Positions 13,085 to 25,200 of a stretch of DNA of 64,000 nucleotides are shown here, piece by piece. The stretch's first letter is position 1; each line of letters starts with the position of its first letter. The DNA is taken from assembly GCF_029962835.1 (NCBI RefSeq), contig NC_080581.1, positions 21,280,001 to 21,344,000 of the forward strand, given 5' to 3'. This DNA is from Magnolia sinica. Its lineage: Eukaryota; Streptophyta; Magnoliopsida; Magnoliales; Magnoliaceae. The notes beneath the pieces were generated by a model. That model was given only the letters and a program-made list of their open reading frames with translations. It had not been told where the DNA came from and ran no database searches. The translations under genes were made by a program, and so were the position numbers.

Positions 13085-14755
13085 ACTGGGCCAACATTGA
13101 CAATCAATGGTCCTGTAGGAACAATGTTGAAGTTGAATGGTTTGATTGAAACGATAGTAAAGAAAAATAGTATATTACATGTATATAAAAGATGAATAGT
13201 TGAATTAGTCTAAATTAGAAATCAATGACCCAATTAGACCGATATTGGAGATGAACGGTCCTATTGTGTTGAAATTGGAGATGAATGGTACGATTTGGTC
13301 CATATTGAAAGTTAATGGCCCAATTGGACTGTTTTTTAAGATAAATGGTCTAATTCAAAAGATACTAAAGATGAATAATTTGATTACACCCATACCAAAG
13401 GCAAATGATCTAATTTATCCGAAATAAAGATCAACATTTCCATTGAACTGATATTGAAGATAATTGTCTGATTTTGTTGAAATCGAATATGAATGGTCAA
13501 AATGGACCGATATTGAAAAAGAACTACGTGATTGGAAGATAGTCAAATTTGAATGGTCTGATTCGAATGAAAATAAAGATGGATAGTTAAATTGGATTTG
13601 TAAAAAAATTAATAATTATTGGTATGATTTGGCAGATATTGATGATCAACGGTCTGATTGTGTAGATATTGAAGATGAATTATCTAATTGGATCGAGTTA
13701 GATATGAATGGCCTAATTAGGTTGATGTTGATGATCAACAATCTAGTATTGAAAATGAACAGTTTGATTTGATCCATTCGTGTTCATCTTCAGTATTAAA
13801 CTGTTGATAATAAATATCAGCCCAATTAAACCATTGATTATTGGACCGATTGGCTCATTCTCTAATTTCGGCCTCAGCATATCATTAGATCCAATCTAAT
13901 TGTTAATCTTCAATATTGACCCTAATGGATTGTTGCTCTTCAATATCAATCGTTCTAATTTCATCTACAATTTTAGCCCAATCAAACAGTTCTTCTTTGA
14001 TATTGATCATATCAAACTGTTGATCTTTAATATCATCCGAAGAGAACCGTTCTTTGATATTGAGCATATCAGACTATTAATCTTTAATATCCGCCGAGTA
14101 GAACCGTTCATCTTCAATATTGATCGAATCAAATAGTTGATATTCAATTTTACCATTCATCTCTGATGTTGGTCCAATCGGACCATTAATCTTTAGTATC
14201 ACTTGAATTGGACCATTCGTCTTCGATGCTGGTCCAACCTGTCTATTGATTTTTAATCTTAAGCCCAATTGGACCATTTATATTTAATTTCAGCATAAAT
14301 GGACCATATATATTAAATATCAGTCCAATTAGACGGTTGATTTTCAATATTCGCCTAATCAGTCCATTCATCTCTAATTTCATCACAATTGGGCTGTTCA
14401 TCTTCAATATCGATCTAACTGGACCGTTGATATTCAGTTTTCAACTAATCGAATAGTTTATCTTTGATATTGGACAAATCAAAGCATTCATCTTAGTTAG
14501 GCTGTTCAGTTTCACATTGATCGGATTGAACAATTCATCTCCAATTTCATCATCAATGGATCGTTCATCTTCCATATCAATCTAATTGAACTGTTAAATT
14601 CATTTTGAACTAATTATATTGTTCATCTTTAATATCGTTCAAAGTAGACAGTTCATCTTTACCATCATTCAAATCAGACCATTAAACTTCCACGTTGATC
14701 TAACTAGGCTATTGATTTTCAATATCGGCATTGTCTAACAATCCATCTCCACTTA
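13085..14755. repeat. Opposed arms of a degenerate 30-bp minisatellite (foldback-like)
   Basis: The left arm (about 13,085-13,775) repeats a 30-bp unit resembling GATGAATGGTCC followed by a segment like GATTGGACCGATATTGAA. The right arm (about 13,785-14,755) repeats the reverse complement (TTCAATATC, GGTCCAATTGGACC, GTTCATC words). Several adjacent units are exactly 30 bp long. There are roughly 23 and 32 units. Because 30 is a multiple of three, both strands show pseudo-ORFs with a 10-residue NGPI-type periodicity; these are not genes. Confidence 0.8.
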
Positions 14756-16155
14756 ACTGCTGGCGTTACCAAAAGTACCCTTAGCCTTTGGATATGGTTT
14801 ACCATCCAATGATCTAAATGCTTTATATGATGGGCCTCACTTTATATGGTGGATATTAATAAGTAAAATCTACTAACCCTTTGGTAATTTGGCTCTTTAG
14901 GCTTGAATATTGATGGCCATCATAACCAGATGATAATATTCGATCTAAGATTTTCTTTTAAGCGTCTCTAATCTAAGAAAAGAATGGTTTGGGTCATTGG
15001 AAATAATCCAAATCCAACGACGGATCATATTATAATATGTCCAAATGCATTCTAGCAAACCTCTGTTGCAAATTGTACACTACCTTTGTATGGATAAAAA
15101 ATCAAAAAATAAAAAATCTAGAATAACTTCACACCTAGAAAACTTTTAGGCAGCCTCATCAGAGTATATTTCATCAGATCAATGGTTTGGATCACCTTAA
15201 AATAGCCCCACATGTATGGAATCTTGCATGTCAGAGAACTGTATGGTTGATCTTGCAATGGTTATGGACAAGCACATATCATATAAAAAAGTTGAAGAAA
15301 AACATTCTGAAATAATAGTGTTATGATCCTTGATTTGAGGACATGGACAGTGTATACTCATTCTTTCAATTTGCATAAGTGAGGCCATAGGTTCAGTGAT
15401 GCAGAGCATTGGCCTGTTCGCCCTGCCATGGACAGACCATGCCCAAAAATCCCCTTCATGGGAAATTCCTAACCTTTCATTTTTTTATTTTTTTTTTCCC
15501 CTATGAATAGATGTACGTGAGAAATACAACAATGGTCTACATTCAACTGGAAAAAGGCCAAGATTGGTGGCTAGGTTCGTTCAATCTGAGATTATTTTGA
15601 GACAACAGTGGGGTACATTAGACGCATGATCTGAGATTCTGAATAGTTGAACATGTGAGCCATGCTTGTACAAACAGAAATGCAGAGTATACTGGTCATG
15701 CTCCTCCATACTTAAATGCCAAAACCAACTCAATAATCTCTACCTCATCGACTGCAGTCTTTTGCTTGTATGAATTTTATAACTTCATGTGACAATGTCG
15801 AAGAAACCAGATCCTAACATTACTGGGCTACTTCGAAATTACCTTGATCTCCGAACAACTATGAAATACAGTAATAAGAAACTTGATACTCTCACTGTGA
15901 TCTGAATTAAATATAAGTTCATGTGGTCGCATATAGATGAAATGGAAATTAGATTCTTTCATGATCCAATTATCCTTGTTGGAGAAAATGTGTTTGATGA
16001 CTACCTCCTGTTTCAGTGGGCCGCATGTCGCTTTCATGGAGCTTCTGGTGGACGTGAAATATGAACCCATGATCATATTAGGTCACACTCGACAGCTTAG
16101 ATGAAGTTTGATGTTACACTTGCACTCTCATGCATGGGCCCCATGTATCAGAGTT
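14756..16155. other. Downstream flank of CRR6
   Basis: Lies 3' of the CRR6 stop codon. The part next to the stop must include its 3' UTR, but I could not place a polyadenylation signal with confidence. I recognise no other gene or mobile element. Confidence 0.4.
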
Positions 16156-16377
16156 CTATGAATCATTAATTTGTGGAGGAAGAAGAGGGTTTCCATCAAT
16201 CAAATCGAAGAGTTCATCTCCTACACCGAACCCAAGCATCCTAGCCATGTCGCTCGTCTTTAGCCTAGGCTTTGGAATCTTGTGTTGCCTCAACCAAGAG
16301 TACACGATAAAAACCTTCTTCATGGCAAATAACTCCAAGGCCTCAGGATTGAACACAATGCCCAATCTCACACTCAT
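16156..16377 (-). CDS. CRR6: CRR6 exon 4 (C-terminus)
   Basis: Starts after the acceptor TTTTGCAG in phase 0 with [14 protein letters not shown] and encodes 73 residues ending at TAG (16,156-16,158). It carries [16 protein letters not shown] and GDELFDLID. The in-frame ATG upstream of the acceptor is not needed. Confidence 0.9.
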   Translation of the reverse strand: MSVRLGIVFNPEALELFAMKKVFIVYSWLRQHKIPKPRLKTSDMARMLGFGVGDELFDLIDGNPLLPPQINDS

Positions 16378-19300
16378 CTGCAAAATAATTCAGCATCCGA
16401 AGGAAAGAATGGTTACTGAAGTGTATACAAAATATCCCAGTGCAAAGATGATGAACTGAAATAGCACACAGTCATTTTAATGCCTGTTTCGATGCACCAA
16501 AAAATGGGGTTGCAAGCCTGCTTTTTCTAGCGACTCACAAAAATCAATCTGGTTGGTTTTTCCCAAGTGGGCATCTCAGTGGGAGAGGAGATGGGGGTGC
16601 CCAAAGTGCAACCAAATGCACAGCAGCAATTGCCAAATGGATAAAAAAGGCATTTAGGCCTCAAACACCTTTTGGAGGGTGCATCCAAATGGGCCCTTGA
16701 TCAAGTTGAATTTCGCTAGTATAATGAGGAACTCACCATCAAATTGCAAATTTTCCCTTTTCAAACTCCAACTTGAAGTAATGTATAACAATATGAATTT
16801 TGATGTTAGGATGGACAAGGGAGTTGAATTGCGAGCAATCAATTTAATCAAGAGGAACGGAAAAAACCAATAATGTTTCCCGATATTCATTACAGGAGAA
16901 ATGTGGTAATATGACTTCCAAGTCCAGTTTGAAAGTTAAATGATTGCAATTTGGAGCCAGACAGCCAGTACCATGAACACTAAGGTAATTACAATTTGGT
17001 CTGCTCCACTTTATTGGGCTAGTTATTGCAAATCAATTCAATAGGGCATCCAAACACACCCAATGGGAACTATAGCTTGGCTATTTTCACTTTACTAGGT
17101 TAATCATTCAATTCCATAAGGCTATTACAGTTTGGTTAGCTCTATTATTAGACTAATTATTGCAATTCAATTCAATAGTGCATCCAAACACATCCTAAGG
17201 AGCAGAACTATAGCTTTTCTATTTCCACTATACTATGCTAATCCTTGCAATTCAATTTGATATTGCGTCCAAACACACCCTACAACTGTGTTTGGATTTA
17301 CAATTAGCCTAGAATGAGAGAATTAAGCTACAACAAAGTGAAATTTCTAAGTTATGATAATCCAAACTACTGCATATGTTGCATTTGGATGCATGAGTGA
17401 ACTGAATTGTGGACATCCAGTTTAATCTCAAAGATAATGATGTTTCCCAGTATTCTTAATGCAGAAAGTAGCCCTCAAATAGAAGCTGCATTTCTTTCGA
17501 GCCCAGCGTGAAAACAGTGGAATTGCCATTTGGGGCCATATCCTCTATTTGAATGCTAGGGAAATCACAATTTATTATCTCCACTCTATGATTGAGATGG
17601 TTTGGCCATGTGTTATGAAAACCAAAAACAGTGTAAGGGAACTTTTAACCAGGATTTTGTTAACCTATCCACCTGTTTCCAATATTGGGGGCCACATGCT
17701 GAGTGGACCAGATTTATTGTTGGGAAAGCATGTACAAGGTTGGACTAACCTGATGGATGGATTGGATATTCCAACTATCCGCCATGCTAGCAGGCGTGGT
17801 GTGTACATGAGCTTTATTGGACACGCTCACCTAGCAAAGCTCTGTAGGAATTTTCACTAACCAAAGATAACGGATTTTGGTGAAACATGACACTCCAAAA
17901 GCTGACCCCACATATCTGGGATGACAATGATGACGATGAATTTACCAAAAGAGGTAGGTACAGTAGGGAACAATTTCTGAAAATTCTATCCATCCATCCA
18001 TAAAGAGGAAAGGAGAGAGGGACGAGCACATGCATTTCCTTCATTGTGACAATTGAGAAAAAATGAGGCGGACAACTTCTGGGTGCACGTTAATCATTGA
18101 AATGGTATTTGGCACCACGAGCAGAAGTCAATAGAGGAATGCAGCAGCCAAAAGTGACTTCTTTGAATCCTGATTGGGCATCAGGCGTAACGAGCAGAAG
18201 TCGATAGAGGAATGTGGTAGCCAAGATCTAGTCCTTTCAAATCCAGATGGGGAATTGGTTCAATCTGATCTTAGAACTTTTGTTTGAGGAAACCCACCAG
18301 ACATGTATGGTTCGCAATTCGATTTGATAGTTCATAAATTGAAGTACAATTGTTAGTCTAATAAAGTGGAGATAAGTAGGTTGCACTTTCTTTCCTTAGG
18401 CCCTGTTTGGTGGACACCTAAAAATGAGTTCATCTCGTTCTAGTTAACAGTGATAATGTATTAGAGATCTTGATCTCTAATACATAACGAGTTCACGCTA
18501 TCATTAATTATGACATAGAGATCAAGATCAGAGATTAAGTGCTGTTAACTAAAATCAGATGAACTCATATTTAGGCATCTGCAAAACAGGGCCTTAGTAT
18601 TCATATTGAGGGTCTGGACTAACGATCCCATTACTTCCAAATTGCCATTATGAATACAAGTAAACATCATTAGTTTTTTTTTTTTTGTCACTTGATTCAA
18701 CTGAATTTTTGTGATTCAATTCCCTTGTGCATCCAAATGAAGCCTTAGAGTGAATAACCAGACCCAAATCATGACTACATTCATTTTAAATTGGCATTCA
18801 GTCAGATACAGTTGCAATAATATTGAGATGCAATTGGCATTTCTGATTGGAAAAAGCATCATGAACGTTCACTACCACTATGCTGTAACTCTATTAAATT
18901 CAATTAAGTATCCAAATGACGGCCAAGTGCTGAGAATCATTAGATGGTCTTAATCAAGTTGAGCATCCTCAAAAATATCAATGCAACCTTTGCTAATCCG
19001 ACAAACACCTCTGCATTCAACTATACTTTCCTATAGGGCTGTCATGGCCGGTCTTGGGCCATGCAAATTCAAAATTTTGAATATGGCTAACTTGACAGGC
19101 TGGCCCAACCAGTTCAGAATTTGGCCCCAACAAACCAGTCCTGGCCATACCTACACAACCCAGCAAGTGATTGGAAAATCCAAGCCATGCTGCAGGTGGG
19201 CCCCTATCTCTAGATGACCTGGAACAATATCAGGCTGGTCAACTCATCAATGGACAGTTTAGAAAGTGCCAAATATTTAATGCTTCTGAGTAACCCCCCT

Positions 19301-22235
19301 GACTGGTGAACCATCCTGATTTTAATTCTAGGTGCACTACATTGTGGTGCAAACCTAACACATACATTAGATGTCCCAAGCAAGTTTGGTATGCATGGTG
19401 AGGTCTAGCGGCATGCGTGAACTGTGGACAAGTGCTTTTTGGTCTTAGTAAAATTAATATGCATGCAACTAATACTACCTGATGAGGAACTAGCATTGCT
19501 GCATAGCGAGCGAGCTCTCCAGCTCTCCAATCCAACACCACAGGCAACCATGGATAAGAAGCATCGAGCCTCACAAACCATAATCTTATATCGGGGAATT
19601 CGGATAGTTCACAAAGATCATATTGATCTTCTCTTTCATAGTTTATGGTGAAGCCTATTGTCCGTTCCAGAAGCTCTTTTGGTTTGATTATGGAGCCATC
19701 TGCACACACTTATGGAAGTCATGAAATGGTGGCAGTATATACATAAGGGAGGGTTCAAACATCAGCTAGACTATGTGCCATACATGCATGCCAATCCAGA
19801 CTGTCCAATTCGTGGGCTCGATTGTAAATGGTTACATGATGATCCTAATGTTCTATGGGTGCCTACCAATTGGATGATTAAAAAGAAAATGGTTAGTGGA
19901 CCAAACCCAATGGCCGATATCGAATGGTTAAGCCTGCTCCATCAACAATGGCACTCACAAATTGGATGGTCTGGATTGATGTAGATATATGCCATGAGTA
20001 CAGGCACCACAATTCAAGAAATTATGGAAAACAAACATAGCCCTTCAGACAACATATACAGAAGAATTTAGTTCTGTATCTGACGCTTGATAAACAAAGA
20101 CTTGCCTTCTGGAAGTGAGCTATTTCCAATTGCTGCATGAACTGGCAATAGGTCAAGACGCCGAATTACATCGTTGTTGATTACAACTTCGAAACGCCCC
20201 TCTGTTGGTGGCATTGGAGGGGCAACTTTGGCAGCATCTATCAATCAAGGGATATCGAAATTAATGGAGTGCAAGTCGACTGAGAGACATCTGAAAATAG
20301 AAGATCCAACCAACCAAAGCTCTATTACTGTTGTTAGAAAACACCAAATGAAATCCAAGCTCTGCTGACTAATCATAACTAGAAGAGATACTTGTTGAAT
20401 GTTCTTAAGACTTGAATAGTTCATTTTCGTGGCACAGATTTGGTAAACGTTTGGAGGCACGATTTGCTTGGAAAGTAAGTTGTTTGTGACTAAATCTAGG
20501 CCCAAATTTGTGAGTTTAAAGGGTTTAGTTTTTTTAATTTTAAATCGATTTTCTAAACAGTGGCTATAATAAATTTGGACGGATTGCAGATCTCATTTGA
20601 TTTGCTCCATGAGGAGCATATGATGAAAGCCAGAGAGTTCCAAAACTATGATTGAACAATCTTATCCCTTGGATCAGCAACCTTTTAATAGATGGGTGTA
20701 AAAAAGCACAACAACGGCTCATATTCAACAGAGGAGAATGAAGATCCGATATTTGGAATCTTCTCATCATTGATGGTTTCAGGGCATGATCTGTTGGATC
20801 AATGTCCATGAGGCCCTCTTGATCCTAACCATTCATGGCAGTCCTGGCAGTGACCAGGGTTATCCCCACAATGGTCTGCTAATCCAAATGTTTAAACTCA
20901 TTTTTAACCTATTATTAATATTATAAACAATATATTTATCTTATGAAATCTGTTCAAAATCAATGTCAATGTGAATCAGTGACTCCAAAGGATGAGGTGG
21001 GCGTTTCTCTTTGGGGTATTGAAGATTTGACTATTAGGATGATGGATTGGATTTCTATAAAAGGGGATTAGCAATCCCATTACACACACAAAACAAAAAG
21101 AGCAAGAAAACAAAAGAAAAATCCTAGAAAATCCCAATAGTCTGGAAGAGCATATCACCAAAGGGATTCCCAGTCTCAAAACACTTCACTCCTCATCTAC
21201 TGGATGCTGATCATTGGTCATGATCTCTGTTTGTTTCATGATCCATTCATGGTGGTGCTTGAAATCAACTGTATGGATCACAAAACCATGCCCCCACTTA
21301 TAGAAATGAAAGGCCCATCATATCTTGGAGCATAAGCATCATGTGCCAACTCTTTAAATTGTTACCCTCTAGATTAAAATTCCAGGTGAGTACTTGGTTG
21401 GAAGTTCCCTTCAGGCTTTTGATTTGCAAAAGTGGATCCCATTTTTCAACAATACAAACCATTGATATTATAGGCCCCATCATGAATGGCTCAAACACCA
21501 AAAATCTTGCAGATGGAGAGAATTCTAATATTTAATTGACAGCCACATAAATAGATGGTTAAAATGAAAATACAGATATAGTTCACATTTAACAAAGAAA
21601 ATGCCAGAAATTATATAGCTAGATCTTTAAATATGGGAAGTTTACGTGCATGGCCATCCACAATAAGGCCCATCATGTCAATGGTTTGGATCATTGAAAA
21701 ATGCAACCCAGTAACAGAAAAAATCTTGGCCAAGCATTCAATACTAACTCATATTCAAGTTGCCTTTACATTTTTTTTTTTCTGGATGTCTAGATTGATT
21801 TTTCTTAGATCTTCGATCCCTCTCCATTTTCTGTTTTGAATCACTTGATCTATATCATGGGTCATTTGTGAATTGCGAACTGGATCGCTTTTTGTACCAA
21901 CTTGGAAGTTGTTTACTCCACTGTTGGTCAAGTTGTAATTTAAATTTATGTTTAGAATGCAGATATTTGTATTTGATTTATGCAACAGCAGCCACATCAT
22001 AGAATACTATGCATGCAAGATCAATAACATTTACATTTCATTAATGATATCAATACACACCCACAACCACACATGCACACATTCACGAGCATGTATCATA
22101 AGTGAACCACCTGTTTATAAGGGCGGTTTGGTCCGCTTACCCATTTTGACCTAGAAATCTGCTTCATTTAGAACAAAAGAATAAAGAAAATTAATGGCTA
22201 ATATGCTGTTAGCCTAGTGGTTGAAATGTTTGTTT

Positions 22236-22280
<45 letters not shown>

Positions 22281-25200
22281 GAAATAGTGGTTTTGAGCTT
22301 TGATGGATGTAGTTGTATACTTTTTACCAGAAAATTATCCTCATAACGACTGGGTTTTAAGGTGATACCACCCTTTTTGGTACTTGGGAATATTTTGAAG
22401 AAAGTAGTGTACCATATAACCTTCGTCTAGATTTAATGATGGTAGCGCAGAAAAGAGCAAATTTCTTTTCAAGAGGTTTGTTAGCAAGGCTCAGCTGCTA
22501 GGCACTTGCCCAAATCTCCATCTAGAAGCTCATATGGTACAAGTTGGTCGTAAGCAATTCAAACTCCATGCACAGCTATGAAAAGGCACAGATGACTGCA
22601 AAAACTGAGTCAAAACAGATAAGTGGTCTGGTGATCCACTATCCAACCACTACAGGAAGGAGAGTTGATCTTCACTCATTATACTTGGATGGTGAGCAAA
22701 GGGGGGATTAGTCTTGACCTATGCCGGAATTTATCATGCTCTCTTTGTCATCTACTCTTCTCTCATACTTTTTCTCTCCCTTGGGGTTGGGGTTTCCACC
22801 TTCAATAGGGCTAGGTGAGTGCTTGAGTGGGGGGTAGGCTATGATTAGGAATCTTTCCTATTAGTGCACTTATTTGTACACCTCGTTTGTCAATTACGTG
22901 AGTCCATGTGTCAGGGAGTCGGTTGAGCCGTTGGAAGTTGAAGACCGAAGACACAAGAGGACAATGAGCATCAAAGAGAGAAGAAAATGAGGTGCCTTGG
23001 TGACCCTAACCTTGACCCAGAACAACCTAGACCTCTAAATAATCATGGCTTAATAGGTAAACCTTTTGTTGATCAGCCATAGCCTTAGAAACCTAAATGG
23101 GAACACGATTAGATAGGCTATTAGAGGTGCAAAGCTGATATGAAATTGTAAGTCCAAACCAGCAGTTTTCGAGTGATTCTCGATCCCATCGACAGGCTGT
23201 TGATTAGTCTCGATGGAATCGAAGATCCGCTCAATGGGATCGATTAAGAAATCCAAATTTGTCCAGCAAGCATTGATTTATTTGTCTGGGTTTCTCGATG
23301 GGATCGTCAACCTGCTCGATCCTATCGAGATGCCTGTCGATCCTATTGAAGACTGCCTCGATCCCATCAACAGAGCCGCCACCACCCCCCCCCCCCCCCC
23401 CGGCTTTTTTTATCTGTGGAGCTCGATATCTTTAAAAGGGGCATTCGGATCTTGGGCATGATGATGGTTTTTTGTGCAATAGAAGCCTAAGTGATTACAT
23501 GTTCAAATTCTTCATCCTAAGCCTCTAAACCAATGAGTTTCAAGTTATCTTCCTTGATATTATCACTCTAATGAAGATTCCTCTACCTTAAAGATGAACT
23601 TGAACTCTACTATTTTCTAAAGATTAGAACCAAACTTATAGTTAAATCCTTGCCTAAATCCTATAGAACACCCATTTAGGTGAATCTCCTATGAAATCAA
23701 CTATCCCATTAGTTGTAGAAGATTCCATCATCCTCCATTCCCTTGGTCACGTCATTGACACAAAATATACAAGGCGAACGATTGTAGAAACTAAAGCATC
23801 GGCATCAACGATCGAGGGATCAGCTGATGAGTGGATTCAAGCAAGGAAGAGCTTTGAAGAAGCAACTTAAGCAGGGCGTTGCAAAGGGGCTCAATCCACA
23901 GGTAAGTTGTCAAGTATGAGTCCATATACTATTTGCTTGTGTAGGATTGAGTGTAAGAGTTTGTGACCTAAACTCGATAGGTTCTTGTGTAGGAGTTAGG
24001 CTCTTATGTAGGGCTGAATACACCCGATACGAATGTGTACGTGTTAGTCTCCATAGAAGCCTCCAGCGGGAGTAAACGTAGGTCCTTGGACTAGAACCGA
24101 AGTTTTTGGTTAGCGGATAGAAAATCAATTAAGTCTTTGAGGGAGCCTCCGATAGGAGTGTACGTTAGGTTCTTGTGTAGGACCTAGCTCTTTGTGTATG
24201 TCTGTAAAGGTTTGGGGTGAACCTGTTGAAAACCTTTGATAGTGAAATTTGGTACAGTCTAGGAGAGAGTGCATCCTCCAGGAGTGGAGTAGAAAAACCG
24301 AACCACTATGCATGCTTGTGTTTGAGATTATCATTTGAGCACATTTTCTAATTGTGCTGATGGATTTAATTTGTTGAATTATATGTATGCATGATTAGAT
24401 AAATGTTAGAAATTGAATAGTTAGCACATCCCACACACACGTGTACACTATCTTATTTATAAACTAGTTGCTTGATTGACATATCTCTTGTAGTCTATGT
24501 GATTGAACTCAATTAGCTTAGAAGCCTTAGTGTTAATTTTCTTTTATTATTTAAGATTGGTAGATTAGTTTAATTAAGGCAATTAGTGTTTTAATTGGCA
24601 AAATGTTTAAGTGGTCCTATTCACCCCTTCTCTCTAGGACAAAGTCATTCATTCTCTAGATACGCCAAGTTCTGCGCATAACATATGGTAAAGTATTCCT
24701 CCCACATTTAATTTCAATTAGTGTCAAAGTGGGTAACTCTTGAAGGGCTTAACTGCCTTGAGTTAATCCAAGGAGCTTGAGAATGATGTCTACCCAAGAG
24801 GGTTGTGCCGTCACACAACCGCCTTATTTTGACGGGTCTTAACTACGCCTATTGGAATGCTAGGATGAGGGTCTTTCTAAAATCTCTTGACCTTATGGTT
24901 TTGACAATTATCGAACAAGGATGGACTATGCCCATAGAACAAGTCGTGATTGATGGTAAAACCATTAGTACTCCTAAAGATTAATCCAAATGGAGTGCAG
25001 ATAAAAGAGCTCAGTATATTTATGATGTTAAAGCTCTCAATGCTATTTACTGTGCGATATTCCCCAATTATTCAAACCTATTTGTACTTGTGAAACGGGA
25101 AAGGAGCATGGAACACATTGGAAGCCACCTACGAGGGAACTTGCATGGTAAAAAGTTCGAATCTTCAACTCTTGATGACTAAATTTGAAAATATAAGAAT

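Larger units (their letters stand above)
16378..19478 (-). other. CRR6 intron 3, 3.1 kb
   Basis: GT-AG intron. At 16,480-17,470 it has several diverged copies of a segment with TTGCAATTCAATTCAATAG followed by GCATCCAAACACACCC (near 17,030, 17,160 and 17,246), typical of decayed MITEs. There is a 73-bp duplication at 18,117-18,262 and a Tourist-like MITE at 18,399-18,593. I see no coding sequence. Confidence 0.8.

Noticed and set aside
13245..14277. Open frames with an NGPI-type 10-residue periodicity on both strands
   Set aside because: Direct consequence of the 30-bp minisatellite in opposed arms; degenerate and interrupted.
22190..22560. Possible tRNA-derived SINE (GTTAGCCTAGTGGTTG near 22,209)
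   Set aside because: A box-like words fit, but box B is poor (CAATTCAAACTCC), the spacing is far too long, and no tail or target duplication is visible.
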